64,000 nt of DNA from Calonectria ilicicola (lineage: Eukaryota; Ascomycota; Sordariomycetes; Hypocreales; Nectriaceae): the NCBI GenBank assembly GCA_020809705.1, contig CP085834.1:1116001-1180000 (forward strand), in the 5' to 3' direction. This document shows, one piece after another, positions 46,161-57,921 of the stretch; position 1 is the first letter of the stretch; every line of letters begins with the position of its first letter. The position numbers and the translations under genes were made by a program. The notes under the pieces are model-generated. The model was not told where the DNA came from. It saw only the letters and a program-made list of their open reading frames with translations, and did not search any database.

Positions 46161-48685
46161 CTAAGATGGAATATCCCAAAGTACGACAGTTTTATTTTCG
46201 TGTGCAGATGCTAATCGGTTACCATATGCTGAAAAGGAAAGGTATCGCACTGCATCAGCATGATCGCATCGGAGTTTGTGCCTTTGCACGAAATTATTTT
46301 CGTCCACGTCCCAAATAATAATCATTTTGGGATTATGCTTGGGAACCGTTGCGAGCCTCGTACTTTCGCGTGAAAATACAGGCTGGCATTCAATTCCACT
46401 TTGGTGATCTAATGGCTGGGTTGATGCCTGGCGAAAGTAGCCACTGCTGTCAGCTTCCCAAACTCGGATGCCGCTCTGTACTGACAAGAGCAACCAGCGA
46501 CCATTTGGCGAGAAAGCAAGCGGTTCATCAAAAGGCCCCAAGGAAGTTTCTTGAATCTTCTGTAAGGGATCAAAACTACCAAATGATTGTTTTCGCCTCC
46601 AAATATCAACCTCCCTGACATTTATTTTATATGCAAATGTTTCGCCAAATGGAGAAAGAAGGACGGTACATTTCCCTCTGTTGTTCAATATATAGTCTCG
46701 GTCGTACCTAGCCTCGTAAGACTTCCGGAATATTTGCATTTCATGCTCTGATGTAGATGCCCTGTATGAATGCAACATGAAAAACTCGCCATGCGCCGAC
46801 AAGCTCATGTTGTTGGAATTTCCTGGATTTGGAAACTGAGCTGTGCCTCCCTTTTGGAACTGGCCTTTGGTATCGATCTCCCATTGGGTAATCGAGGCGT
46901 CAGATGATAGAATTAGTAATTCACTGTTGGAAGAAAATGCAGATACCAATCCAGGCAAAGATTGTCGCCATTGGAAATTTTGGTCGTGGTCCATGACCCA
47001 GACATGAACCCCAGAGCAATTTATCGCGACCAGATAGCCATTCGGCGAGAGCTCGACGGTGCGAATCCGACTATCAAATCCCTGGAATACCAGAAAGATA
47101 TCGTTTTGAATTGAAGTAAAAAGTTTTTGACTGGTGGGGAATTTGAATCCATCTCTTTTGGCTTCGTCCGTGCTCTTCTGCTCTTCAGAATCCGGATTAA
47201 TTTGCTGATTTATGGATGTTGGGGGCGGTGATGGCGATGATGTTGAGGTACTAGTGTGGATAGTTTGAGGTATCAATGTTTTGAGCAAGATTTGTTTCGA
47301 ACTATCTAGTTTCAAATGTGACAGGATTTCCTCGGCGGATATTTCACTTTCGTATTTCCGCTCGGGATGCATATTCATCATTCCTTCGCAATTCATTGTT
47401 TTTTCTTTGGCGGTGTCATAAATTGGATTGATATCTCCTGCATCAGAAATAGAAGTACTAATCACCGCCGGCATTCGCATAGTACTATCATTGTCCGAGG
47501 ACCACGTTGCTGATGCTTGCGATGCGGTGGGTGAAGTGGGACTGGACGGCTCAAATGATGCCATTGAGGACCGCTGATCATAATCTGTGGATCCAGAAGC
47601 AGGAATTTTGAGCCACGTATGCGTCAGAGCTTGAGGAGTATTTGGACGCTGGCGAGGCGAGGCAGCCATCATTTCTTGAATGAATTTGTTGAATTCTTCA
47701 CTGAGAGAATCTTCAGTTGGACAAGCGCCATTTCGGACAACGTAACGAAAGAGGTCTAGCCGAGAAGCGAACGGCAATCTGCTGGTAGCGATGCGAAAAG
47801 TGAGTGCACCAACACTCCAGATGTCCACTGCAAGGGAAAACTCCCTTGCTGGCTCCTCATTCTCCAAGTCTGATAGACAGTATATCCCGCAAACTTCCGG
47901 TGCTTGATAGAGCTCCGTGCCTACGCTTGTGCGTATGGCAGTTGTCTCAATCTGCTTGCTGGTGCCAAAGTCGGAAATCTTAACCCACCAGTTAGGGCCT
48001 CCGTGTTGAACTAGAATATTCTAAACATCGAAATGGTAACGTAAGTTAGCCCAGGTACCAAGTGGAAGAGGTGGAAATTTGGATAAGCAACGCACGGTTG
48101 GCTTCAAATCGCGATGGGCGAATTTGCTCTTGTGCATAAAGTCGAGACCATGCATGATTTGCAGGCTTATTCGCTTGGCTTGAGGTTCGGGAAGTGGTTT
48201 TTTTAGGTATCGGGACAAATCACCCAAGGGGAGATGCTCCATCGCAATGAATAATGAGCTATTGCTCTCGTACCAGCCAAAAGATTGGACAAAGCAGTCT
48301 CGATACTGTAGTGTGGTAAGCAACGGATGGGTCAACTGGGTCGCTGATGGTCAGAACCTACTGCCTCATGCGGGAACTTCATAATTGCCGAGAGTTCTCG
48401 AGACATATCCTTGTGTGAAATGGTGACGGAGCCATAGGTGGTGTAAATCTGCTTTACAGCGCGGGCCTTACCCAGACTGGGCCCTGAGACGCAGTGTTCG
48501 AGCCAGACGACGCCATAGGAACCACGGCCAATCTCCTCTTCGTGACGTTTCCATCTCTCCTCAACAGGCGTGCGCCACGCCCCGGTCGCGGGATCCGAGA
48601 CGTACTTGATGTGGGTAGTATAGTCCCGACCGACAGCGCTCTCCAGCTTCCAGTCGCGGACTAAGTCCGACACCGCATCGTCCAT
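46161..48685 (-). CDS. Ser/Thr protein kinase fused to a WD40-like propeller
   Basis: Three exons, 48685-48362, 48305-48096 and 48020-46161, give 797 residues. The introns are 56 and 75 bp, phase 0, the second with a GCTAAC branch site. The kinase domain holds all key parts: glycine loop IGRGSYGVV at 52-60, the beta-3 lysine in AVK (residue 78), HRDLKP at 172-177, DFG at 195-197, YQAPEV, and DIWSVGALTF. It should be active. A low-complexity Ser/Thr/Pro linker follows. The C-terminal 300 residues hold WD40-like blades ending in VWVMD, WEID, VWEAD, IIWDVDE and VLWDIPS. A kinase with a C-terminal WD40 sensor next to a NACHT-WD40 gene suggests a signalling role in recognition, which is an inference. 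Confidence 0.85.
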
Positions 48686-49476
48686 TTCGTCACTTGAATC
48701 TTAGGTGCGGGGTTCGGGATGTGCTTCTCTCCCATAGCGTGACTTGGCCAAGCTCATTGCGGATTGTGGCTTGGACTTGGGCAACCAATCAAGTTGACGA
48801 TGCATACATGCGCCTAAAGATGGTTACACATGTGCGCCATGCAAAAAAACGGCACTGGATAAATGGAACTTGCAATAGATAAAATGCGGCTGGTTTGTTA
48901 CTCGCCTGGGATGTGGCCTTCCCTCAAGAGAAATTCAAGATGAGAAATGGTGGCCCTTAGACGCCGACCTGTTAAAAACACCCCCAAAGAACAGCAAAAC
49001 AAACTGTGAAATACAGGGAATTTACTACATCACAATATGATGCAAATTTAAATCTGCATATAACTTACAGATGATGTCTGTCTCGAAAATTATCCTCAGA
49101 ATGTACGTAGTTATGTGGAAAACATTGCCCTTAAGCAATGGTCCACTATATGACTACACGCATGTTCGCTCCCTTCAAGAGACTTGACGCGATCCTCAAT
49201 CTGTGATGCCATGTCCGGTCGTTACCCGGGCTCGGAATAATTCCTCCAGATGCAGACAATGTTCTGTTCACTTCAAGTGGTTGGTAATTTAGGCCTCTAC
49301 ACCATTGATTTATCGCTTGCTGAAGCTCAGCTACGTGGTGAGGAAATGAAAGACATACCACGCCGCCTGACTGGAGCCAATAGTGCTTTCTCAGTACGCC
49401 ACTGTCCTACCTCTTTTCCCGATAGAAGCAATTGCCTATCTTGTTTCTGAAGTTCGCTGGACTTTTTATTCCTTGA
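48686..49476. other. Intergenic, no gene seen
   Basis: About 790 bp containing the upstream region of the kinase gene. No supported gene. Confidence 0.5.
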
Positions 49477-50094
49477 TTGACCCACAAATGTACCAGACCT
49501 CGTAGCGCTCACGCCAAGTTTGACGCTTCGCAACATACCAATCAAGAATTGCTACGGAAGAGTTCCAACAATGTCTCCATTCCTAAATCACTCGCTGAAC
49601 CAACAACATCACAAGATGAATCTCCATTGTTGAATACACACGAAAGCGTCAGCTCTCCCGCTGAGACAGTAACATCGACTGGAGCAGGCACAGAAATAAC
49701 AGCTGTGGCAGCCTAGACAACTACTAAGCCATACGTGTCTATTACGGATTCCAGAATTGAAAACAAGTTCGAAATATCTGCATCAAGTATAGTACTCACG
49801 GAAACGATAACAGTAACAGCTGATACCAACACAAAAACAACAACTAGTGAATCTAAGACAGCCACTGAAACAACTACAGAATCATTTACTCAAGCCTCAA
49901 CCACAGCTGTGTCCGACATGCCTATAATAGATTCTAGCAGTACCCCTTTGACTGAAAGTGGCTTGGGGACTTTTGGGATTATGTATATCCTAGCTGTGAA
50001 GTTAGAATTAGTTGGTGGTTATTCTGAAGATTGCCCGTGTAAATGTGATGAGGGAACTACTAACAGTGACGCGACGGTTTGTGAAACAGTCTAA
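49477..50094 (+). pseudogene. Truncated Thr/Ser-rich protein gene with an in-frame stop
   Basis: One frame from about 49477 to TAA at 50092, broken by TAG at 49714-49716. On both sides the sequence is Thr/Ser-rich (SSPAETVTSTGAGTEIT before the stop, TETITVTADTNTKTTTSES after it), so the two parts clearly belong together. The stop is one CpA-to-TpA step from Gln. The frame has no ATG and no signal peptide, so the 5' end is lost. A short C-terminal block contains four cysteines (EDCPCKCDEG and VCETV). It is a mucin-like relic comparable in style to the pseudogene at 15.4-16.3 kb. Confidence 0.5.
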
Positions 50095-51096
50095 AAAGGC
50101 CTAGTGCCATGTAGTGATGTATGTTGTAAAAATAATCGGCGAGCTACTACGCTACTTTACCTGACATCTGAAAATCCTCTATTTTCTAATCGTTACAATG
50201 TATACTTGGTCATCTATTATTCATTCTGCTAGGGTGGTATGGCTGCGACGTCTCGTTAGTCCCTGTGCCAATCGGATGGTGGAAAAAAGGCGCTCTCAGT
50301 CCAATAGATTAACGAAGTAGGTGTGATTGTCCCAAAATCATCATCTACTCAACATGGGTTTTGCTCATTTTGTCGGCTGATCCATTTGCTCACACCACAG
50401 TGGCTCTGTCTTGGAGGCACTCGTTATCAGATGACGGACAAGCGGAGTTTTCAACCATCTGCGGGGTCAGTATATCCAACTTCTGGAATTATGAGTCAAA
50501 CAAAACAGGGAAATCAGCGCAATTCGAAAAGAAAATAGCATAGCGTGATGAATAGTTTAATTTGACCTTGTTGGAAAACTGGGGTTTTTATTGGCAAATA
50601 AAAAGAGGGACATTTATGCAGAAATGAAAAAAGATTTGTGAGCTTATCTTTTGCCCTTTTCATCGACGGTTATATGGAGTGGGGAGTGGCCAGGTAATTA
50701 CCGCCTTCCTTTTCTGATCAATTATGGATAGGAGGATTACGGATATGGCTGTCATTAGATTATCTAATCCGTTTTCATAGCCTTAATTGGCTTGTAGTTG
50801 ATCTTCTATCACAAATGGAGTTTAATGCTAGAAGGTCTCTCCAGACACTAATAACTTTTGCATCCAGGGTTACTGACGCGGGGAAATCCTTTTCTCCCTT
50901 CTCAGTCTTTTCATGAGGTTTTTGATGATTCATTTTGAACTACAAGTGCCTTTGTCCAAATTGGCTTGAGATGATTGATTCACAAAAACATCTTTCTCCT
51001 CAATTTTATCCATTTCTTTGCGGGCCACTCTCACGCTTCCATTCATCCAATCTGCGATATTGAGTCGATGTCTCGACACAGAATCTTCTTGGTACA
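50095..51096. other. Intergenic, no gene seen
   Basis: About 1.0 kb upstream of the NACHT-WD40 gene. No supported gene. Confidence 0.5.
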
Positions 51097-54000
51097 ATGG
51101 ATTGCCAAGTTTGTATACGCCCTAGAAACACTACTCTTCAGCGACAAAGCCTCCGTCTGAAAATACAAGATCTCATTTCCATCTCAGACCCAGAAATACC
51201 CCTTAAGAGGTATTTCGTTGAGTCCTTCTGGCCCGAAATAGAGGAGGATTATCGCTTGATGGTACAGGAAGTAGTTACTTATTGTGACGACGTACTTGGG
51301 AAGAACGGCATTCACGCTAAGGTCGATGGAAGGGCAAAATCTCGTGATTCCATACAGAAGTCACTTGATCGACGCGAACACTATAGAATAAAACGAGGGG
51401 GAACTCTGTATATGACATTTGAAGACATCTTCGAGGAGATTTACGATCTAGCGGGAATTCGAATCATCACCGACTCACCACTTGGTATTGACAAGGTCAA
51501 CAGATTCATCGACAACATGTTTGAAACCAGGAACCTCAACATATTCGAGCGGGATCGACCTGTTGGAGAGTCCTGGAAACCATGGTTTGGTGCCTACCAA
51601 AGTTTCAATCACCATGTCATATTCAAACCCAACACTGTGGCCATTGATCAAGCATATTGTAACGTCACGTTTGAGATCCAAGTTACAAGTCTTCCAGAGG
51701 CTCTGTACAACAAACTAGCGCACCCCTATTTGTACAAAAAGGCCGTTGGGGAAATATCTCGTAAGGATGAGATGGTGATTGATATATCACATGGCGCTGC
51801 GCTCATTTACTCTATTTGCCAGCTGTATATGGAGGACAGGTCGGATGATGACTCTGCAAGTCAAAGGGATGACGCAATCCGTGATTCTATGAGAACTGTA
51901 GCTGTCGCTTCGGGTGATTAGAAGTCTAAGGAAGGAATTGATGAGTTGGCAAAGATGATGCCATTCGCGTTATCTAGCGTTTCAGAAGCTGATAATTCTT
52001 CCATGCCGGGATGTCAATATTTGACAGAAACCGTACCTGTTGAATCTTTGTTAAAGGTGCTGGAAACCCTATCGGAAGACAGTGGTAGCGCTGAAAATCT
52101 ATGGGCTACCTTCAATAATAAGATGCAAGATTTGAATTCGACTATCCAAAGTGTGGAAAGAGCTATACAAAATCACACGCAAGTCATGCTGCACATTCAG
52201 CAAGAAAATGTTGACGAGAAGGATCAAGAATGCCTCAAGGACTTGCATGTGTTAGATCCCCGAACGCACAAGAAAACGATTCAGGACACCAAAGGTGGGC
52301 TGCTAAAGGATGCATATGTCTGGATCCTACAAAATGAAAACTATCAAAGATTCATGCGGGACCCGGATAGCCCGTTGTTATGGATAAAAGGAGATCCAGG
52401 AAAGGGCAAGACTATGCTAATCTGCGGCATCATTGATCAATTGGAGATGGATGAGGGGCGTCGTGCAATATATTATTTCTTCTGTCGGGCTGGCGAGGCG
52501 CACGATCACAGAAATGCCACAGCAGTTCTTCGGAGTCTCATATGGATGTTGTGCATCAACCACCCACATTTGATTTCTCATCTCCGAAAGGAGTATGACT
52601 GCCAGGGAAAGAAGCTGTTCGACAATGTCAACACCTTTGTTGCTTTAAGGACAATATTCTCCGACATGATGAAGGACTCGTGCTTGGGCACCTCAATATT
52701 TCTCATTGATGCATTGGACGAATGCTCTGATGATGATAGAACGAAATTAATCGAATTTATCATCGACATGTCCAACGATGGTTACGGCAGATGGATAATT
52801 TCAAGTCGAAACTGGCCGGAAATAGAGGAGCTTTTAAATCTTGCCAAAAAGACGCAGGTGTCTCTCGAACTAAACAAAAGTTCAATCTCTGAGGCAGTAA
52901 GAATATTCATCAACGACAGAGTCGAAAGAATGGCACCCATTAAACGGTATAGCCCTAAGATGCAGCAAGAGATCATGGAAACCTTGTGGCTCAAGTCAAA
53001 CAACACTTTTCTGCGGGTAGCTTTGGTCTGCGCAGAGCTGGCACACCCCAAGACCAAGACCCGGCATACCCTCAGTAAGCTAAAGTCTATGCCGTCAGGT
53101 TTAGACATGTTGTATAATCGTATGCTACAGAAAATTTCAACCTCGAATGATGCAGACATTTGTCGGCAGATCCTTGCTACTGCCCGTATCGTCTTTCGAC
53201 CACTTACGACGGGTGAATTACGTCTTTTGATAAACCGTATTGAAAGGCCAGAAGATTTGGAAGAGATTGTTGGCGAGTGTGGCTCATTTCTAACGGTACA
53301 ACATGGCGTTGTTTACTTTGTACACCAATCGGCGGAGGACTTTCTTTTAAAGCAACAAGACGAAATATTCCCCTCGGGAATTTCCGAACGACACCACTAT
53401 TTGTTTTCACAGTCGTTGAAGATTCTACAAACTCTAAAGCGTAATATTTATAATCTTAAATCTCCAGGTATTCTCATCGATGAGATTAAGTCAAAAATAT
53501 CCCGACCCGTTGGCCGAGCTCGAATACGCATGTGTTCATTGGGTCGATCGCCTGGGGGAAATTGGTGAAAACCTGGAGAAATCAGGCTATGAAATCGCTC
53601 ATGAGTTGATGCAAGAAAAGCTTTTGAACTGGCTTGAAGCAATGAGTTTACAAAGAAAAATCCCAGAAGGAGCAATGGCAGTGAAGAAACTCATCGGTAT
53701 CCTGGTTGGTCAAAAAGTCTAAACATTCCAAGACCCCTTCTGACCTTATATTAGGACAAGACTGACGATGCGTTGAAAGCTTTTATTGAGGACACGCGTA
53801 GATTTATTTTGGCTCATAGACAAGTTTTGGAGACGGCACCACTCCAAATTTATGACTCAGCGCTCCTCTTTAGCCCCACTGGCAGTCTGGTCAAGAGGTT
53901 TTTTGAGAAAGAGGAACCAGATTGGATCATGAAGCCAACGGTCCAACGGAATTGGGACGCCTACATCCAAACCCTTGAAGGTCATACGAGGCCTGTTATT

Positions 54001-55989
54001 TCGGTTATATTCTCCCCAGATGGTCAGTTAATTGCGTCTATATGTGATGAGTGCACAATCAGAATCTGGAATTCATTTTCAGGTGAATGTATCAAGGTAT
54101 TTAACCATCGGTTGTATAAGTTTTACGGCCCGGAATATGACATTATTGAAGAAGACGGTACTTATTCACCCGTTCTCAAGGATGGCGTATCTACTGTTTC
54201 GTTTTCGCCGGACGGCCAGCAGTTTGTGATCGCTTGTTTCTGTGGCGAAATTGAAGTTTGGGATGTTGGCTCGTGGGCACACCTTCAAACCATTCCCAGC
54301 CAGGGAGAGCAGGTAGACAAAAGAGCAGGCCTTGCTTTCTCGCCAGATGCAAAATTATCAGCATCATGCTTTTTGACTGGTGGGGTAATAAGGATTTGGG
54401 ATTTGGCGAAGGGAAAATGTCTCCAAACACTACCACATACAGATGCTTACTTGGTCTTATTCTCTCCAGATGGCCGGCAACTAGTGTCAGGTGGACTTGG
54501 CGGTCACAAGGTCTGGGATGTGGTAACTTGCGAATGCACTTGGCTATGTGTAGACGACACTGTATCATCGTTCGCCTTTTTGGAAGAGACTCCACATTCG
54601 CTAGCTGCTTCCCACGTTAGAGATAGGTTTGCGGTGAAAATATGGGACACCAGAACGGGCACACTAGTCCAGACATTTGAAGATCACCGGGAGCACAGGT
54701 GTGGGTTTTCCATCTGTATCGGAAATGGTCACCCACTCGCATTCGTTGCATACCTGGGCATCATCGAGGTGTGGAATAGGCAAGGGGCCTGCGTTCAAAC
54801 TATGAGAGGCCACGCCAACGAAATAATGTCGCTCGCACTCTCTCCAGCAGGAAACTTATTGGTCTCAGGATCATATGACGAAACCATCAGACTTTGGCAA
54901 CCATCGCTTGAGCTCAATGCGCAGTCTGCGGAGACTCACCGTGGCCAAGTTAGTCATCTGGCCTTTTCCACTCATGGTAGATGGCTCGCATCAAGTTCGG
55001 CGGACTCAATCAAAATCTGGAACGCAGTCAACCAAGACTATATACGTACCTTGAGTTGCAATCCAGGTTATCTGGTGTTTTTATATTTCTCTTTGGATGA
55101 TAGATGGCTCATCCATCAGTCACGCATGCATACTACAGAGATCTGGGATACGAAAGATTGGACATGCATCAAGACATTCGAGGGAGTCAAGAACAGCGTT
55201 GCTTCCACATCTATCCAACTACTAGCCCTTCATATCGATGACGATGTCATCGTATGGGACCTATCTAAGCAAGAGCAAATTTTCCAAGCGGAGATTTGTA
55301 GCTACTACAGTGCAGAGCTAGCATTCTCGTTTGACAGTGGCAGCCTTGTGATAGGCAGGGATGGGGATGTGTTGGTCTATAATGTTATCACCGGCCAAAA
55401 GGTCTATGTCTGGTTAGGGATCTGGCCTCATCAGTTCATTCATGCGATTTCGATTTCGGACAATTTAGAACTGCTAGCCGCCGGTATGAGTCTGTGCCTC
55501 CATATATGGGATCTTAAAACAGGCACTCAGCTTGAGATGTTGAGATTACCTTGTGCACTTCAGGGGCCAAAAGGGAAAAGACGATCATTTTTTTCCCCCA
55601 GCAATGATTGTATTGCCATGAGTTATTATGGAGGCTTGAAGATATGGCAAAGGGCAGGAGACAGTTGGATCTTGACAATGGAGCAGCGCGAAATGCCACC
55701 TGTCAACGATCTTTGGGTCGATCCCATAGATCGTTCTCGGCTTCACACCAACTTGGGGACGCTGCAGATTGATGGTTCTGCCATTGCTGAGACAAAGCAA
55801 GATCTTCCAGCTGGCAGTATAAGCTTCGGTCGCTATGTTTTCAGCAATGACGGCATGTGGGTCATGAAGGATGGTGAGAGAATACTTTGGCTCCCTCCCG
55901 AATGGCGAACAGAAGTAGTAGCTATCCATGGATCCACTATAGCAATTGGCAATAAAACAGGGAGAGTCCTCTTGATGAAAGAAATATAA
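51097..55989 (+). pseudogene. RelA/SpoT-NACHT-WD40 receptor gene, one stop and one frameshift
   Basis: A receptor of about 1,610 codons. Residues 35-245 resemble a RelA/SpoT nucleotidyltransferase: GRAKSRDSIQKSL at 78-90, DLAGIRIIT at 117-125, AYQSFNHHVIF at 166-176, FEIQVTSL at 192-199, and HPYLYKK at 209-215. TAG at 51919-51921 follows codon 274; the same frame continues to a NACHT NTPase with Walker A GDPGKGKT (52390-52413), Walker B SIFLIDALDE (about 52,700) and WIISSRNWPE. At an A5 run (about 53,491-53,495) the frame shifts by one base: the protein leaves frame A after DEIKSK and resumes as YPDPLAELEYACVHWVD in the next frame. A 50-bp intron (53705-53754) leads to a C-terminal array of WD40 repeats ending at 55989. 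It belongs to fungal NLR-like STAND receptors. The WD40 repeats are degenerate, not near-identical, so recent repeat shuffling is not evident. The stop could instead separate two genes. Confidence 0.8.
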
Positions 55990-57921
55990 GCTTGCTTTAT
56001 TAGAAATCGAAACGAATTAGTCGATTCATGGTATTTAGCCTTTTCTAGTTTCCTGTGCCATTATTACTCTCTCAGCAAGAGAACATCCATCTCTATCTGT
56101 TCAAGCATCAGAAAGAATGGCGGTAGGCGCGGGGAGAAGTTGATATCGAAACTGAGCTGCGAAGAGATATGCTAGTAATCCCTATAGAAAGCTTTTAATT
56201 CCCGTCAACACTGTAACCCGCCATCTAAATTTCCACTTCTCTTTCGGTATACTTGAGAAATTCTGTTCAAGATCATCGCGCTGGCACCTGCTCCTGTAGA
56301 GAAGATCTCTGCACTGAGAATGCTCTAGAGGTTTACACTAGCGCTAAGCGGTACTGAAGACGATCAATTGACCTACGGATGTAAAGGTGCCAGGCAAAAA
56401 CACCATTGTCAGCGAGCAATGGCATTCATACCTGTGCTGTAGCGTTTCATGCTTTTGGACAACTCAATATTTTTCGCCGCATCTGGTAAACGTGCGGGTC
56501 GTTCCCGTCATCGTTCACCAGTGGCTACCGATTTGCTAGACAGATATGGGAATTTTCTTTTCTGGGCTTGAGAGCGATGCTGGTCAGGAGGGCCCACTAC
56601 CCTATCCTCACGACATCTATCACCTCATCCCACTGTTGGAGACTCTGGAATCCAATGCGAGATGGTGCATTACCAATGTAGGTAGTCCAATAAAAATTGC
56701 ATCCCGTCGAAGCCGAAAAGAATCTGCTGCTCAGACACATTATGTTATAGTAGCACATCTCGTGCAAGCATTGGCTTGACGCTAAAAATGAGAAGACTAG
56801 TTAAGGTGGCCCGGACAAATGAAATGGGAACTGGCCGTATCATTCATACGGAAACAACACAATGCGGACCTGGTTATGAATAGGACTTATGTGGATTATA
56901 AGGTGTACGGGTCATTCCCAAGCATGCACCAACCAGATTGATCATTTCTATATGCCGTTTTAGTTGCCGCATCCCATGGCATGCGTCACTATCCCCTTTG
57001 ATTACTCGTATGATTGATCGAGACTACCCCGCAATCGTAATGTTCCTATGTAACCGAAAATCTCGCCAAGAGAGTTTGCAGAGGCAGGGATGGTTGCTTT
57101 GGCCACCCCACAATCTTTTGCCTGCCATCCACGCGAGAAAGACGCATCACCCCGCATCAAAGCTTTCATTCTAAAAGGGAAAATGGCCAGTAATGCAACA
57201 GGAGATATCCATAAAAGTTATTTTGATGTGAATACAATTATCGAGCGGTTCTTTAATGCTTACGTCTGTTACTACCATGTCAGAAGCATTGGACCACTTG
57301 AGATCCTCACTGGTAGGGAAAGATAAGTGACTCAGATTATGAAACATATTGAGCCTTCATCGGAAAAGTCAACCCGGGTCTATAGACCTCAACTGATAAC
57401 GCCTGTAAAAGCTGCTCAAGGCCAAGCCCGGGAGTGTCCCGTGTGCTCATTATGGTGTCCGGGAATGACCCGAACTTAGAGGCTAGTGTTAAACCAGCTT
57501 AGGGCGTGCGTATAGGGTCGCATTTAGTAAATGCTACCCCCGGAATCGTGTGCGGAATCAAATGGAATAAGACGGATTAAGACGGAATAAACTGACTCGA
57601 GCTGTATCACAGCTCTCTGGTTCGCCAACCTGAAGCTGCTGAAGCGGCAGGCAAGGGCACCCAGTCGGAATAAGCGTGTTGGTAATGCGGGGTATGCATA
57701 CTGTGCCGCTTTGATTGATCTGAGATGTACCTGGATGTACCCCAGAATTGGATCTAGAACCGAATCTAAAATCGGATTCGAATTTATTAGAGCGCGGGGA
57801 AAATCAGAACATAAAGTTGAACGCATGACCCACAAAGTATTAAAGGCATACATGTGCCCCCCACTGAGCATCAACTCTATTTGACTTCCCTGGACATCAG
57901 GTCTCAGATCCTAATCCCAAC
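55990..57921. other. Intergenic, no gene seen
   Basis: About 1.9 kb between the receptor and the transporter. Short frames only. Confidence 0.5.

Noticed and set aside
48306..48361. A 26-bp intron in the kinase gene (GTAGGT...CCCAG)
   Set aside because: Too short for fungal splicing. A 56-bp intron ending CTACAG restores the usual kinase alignment in frame.
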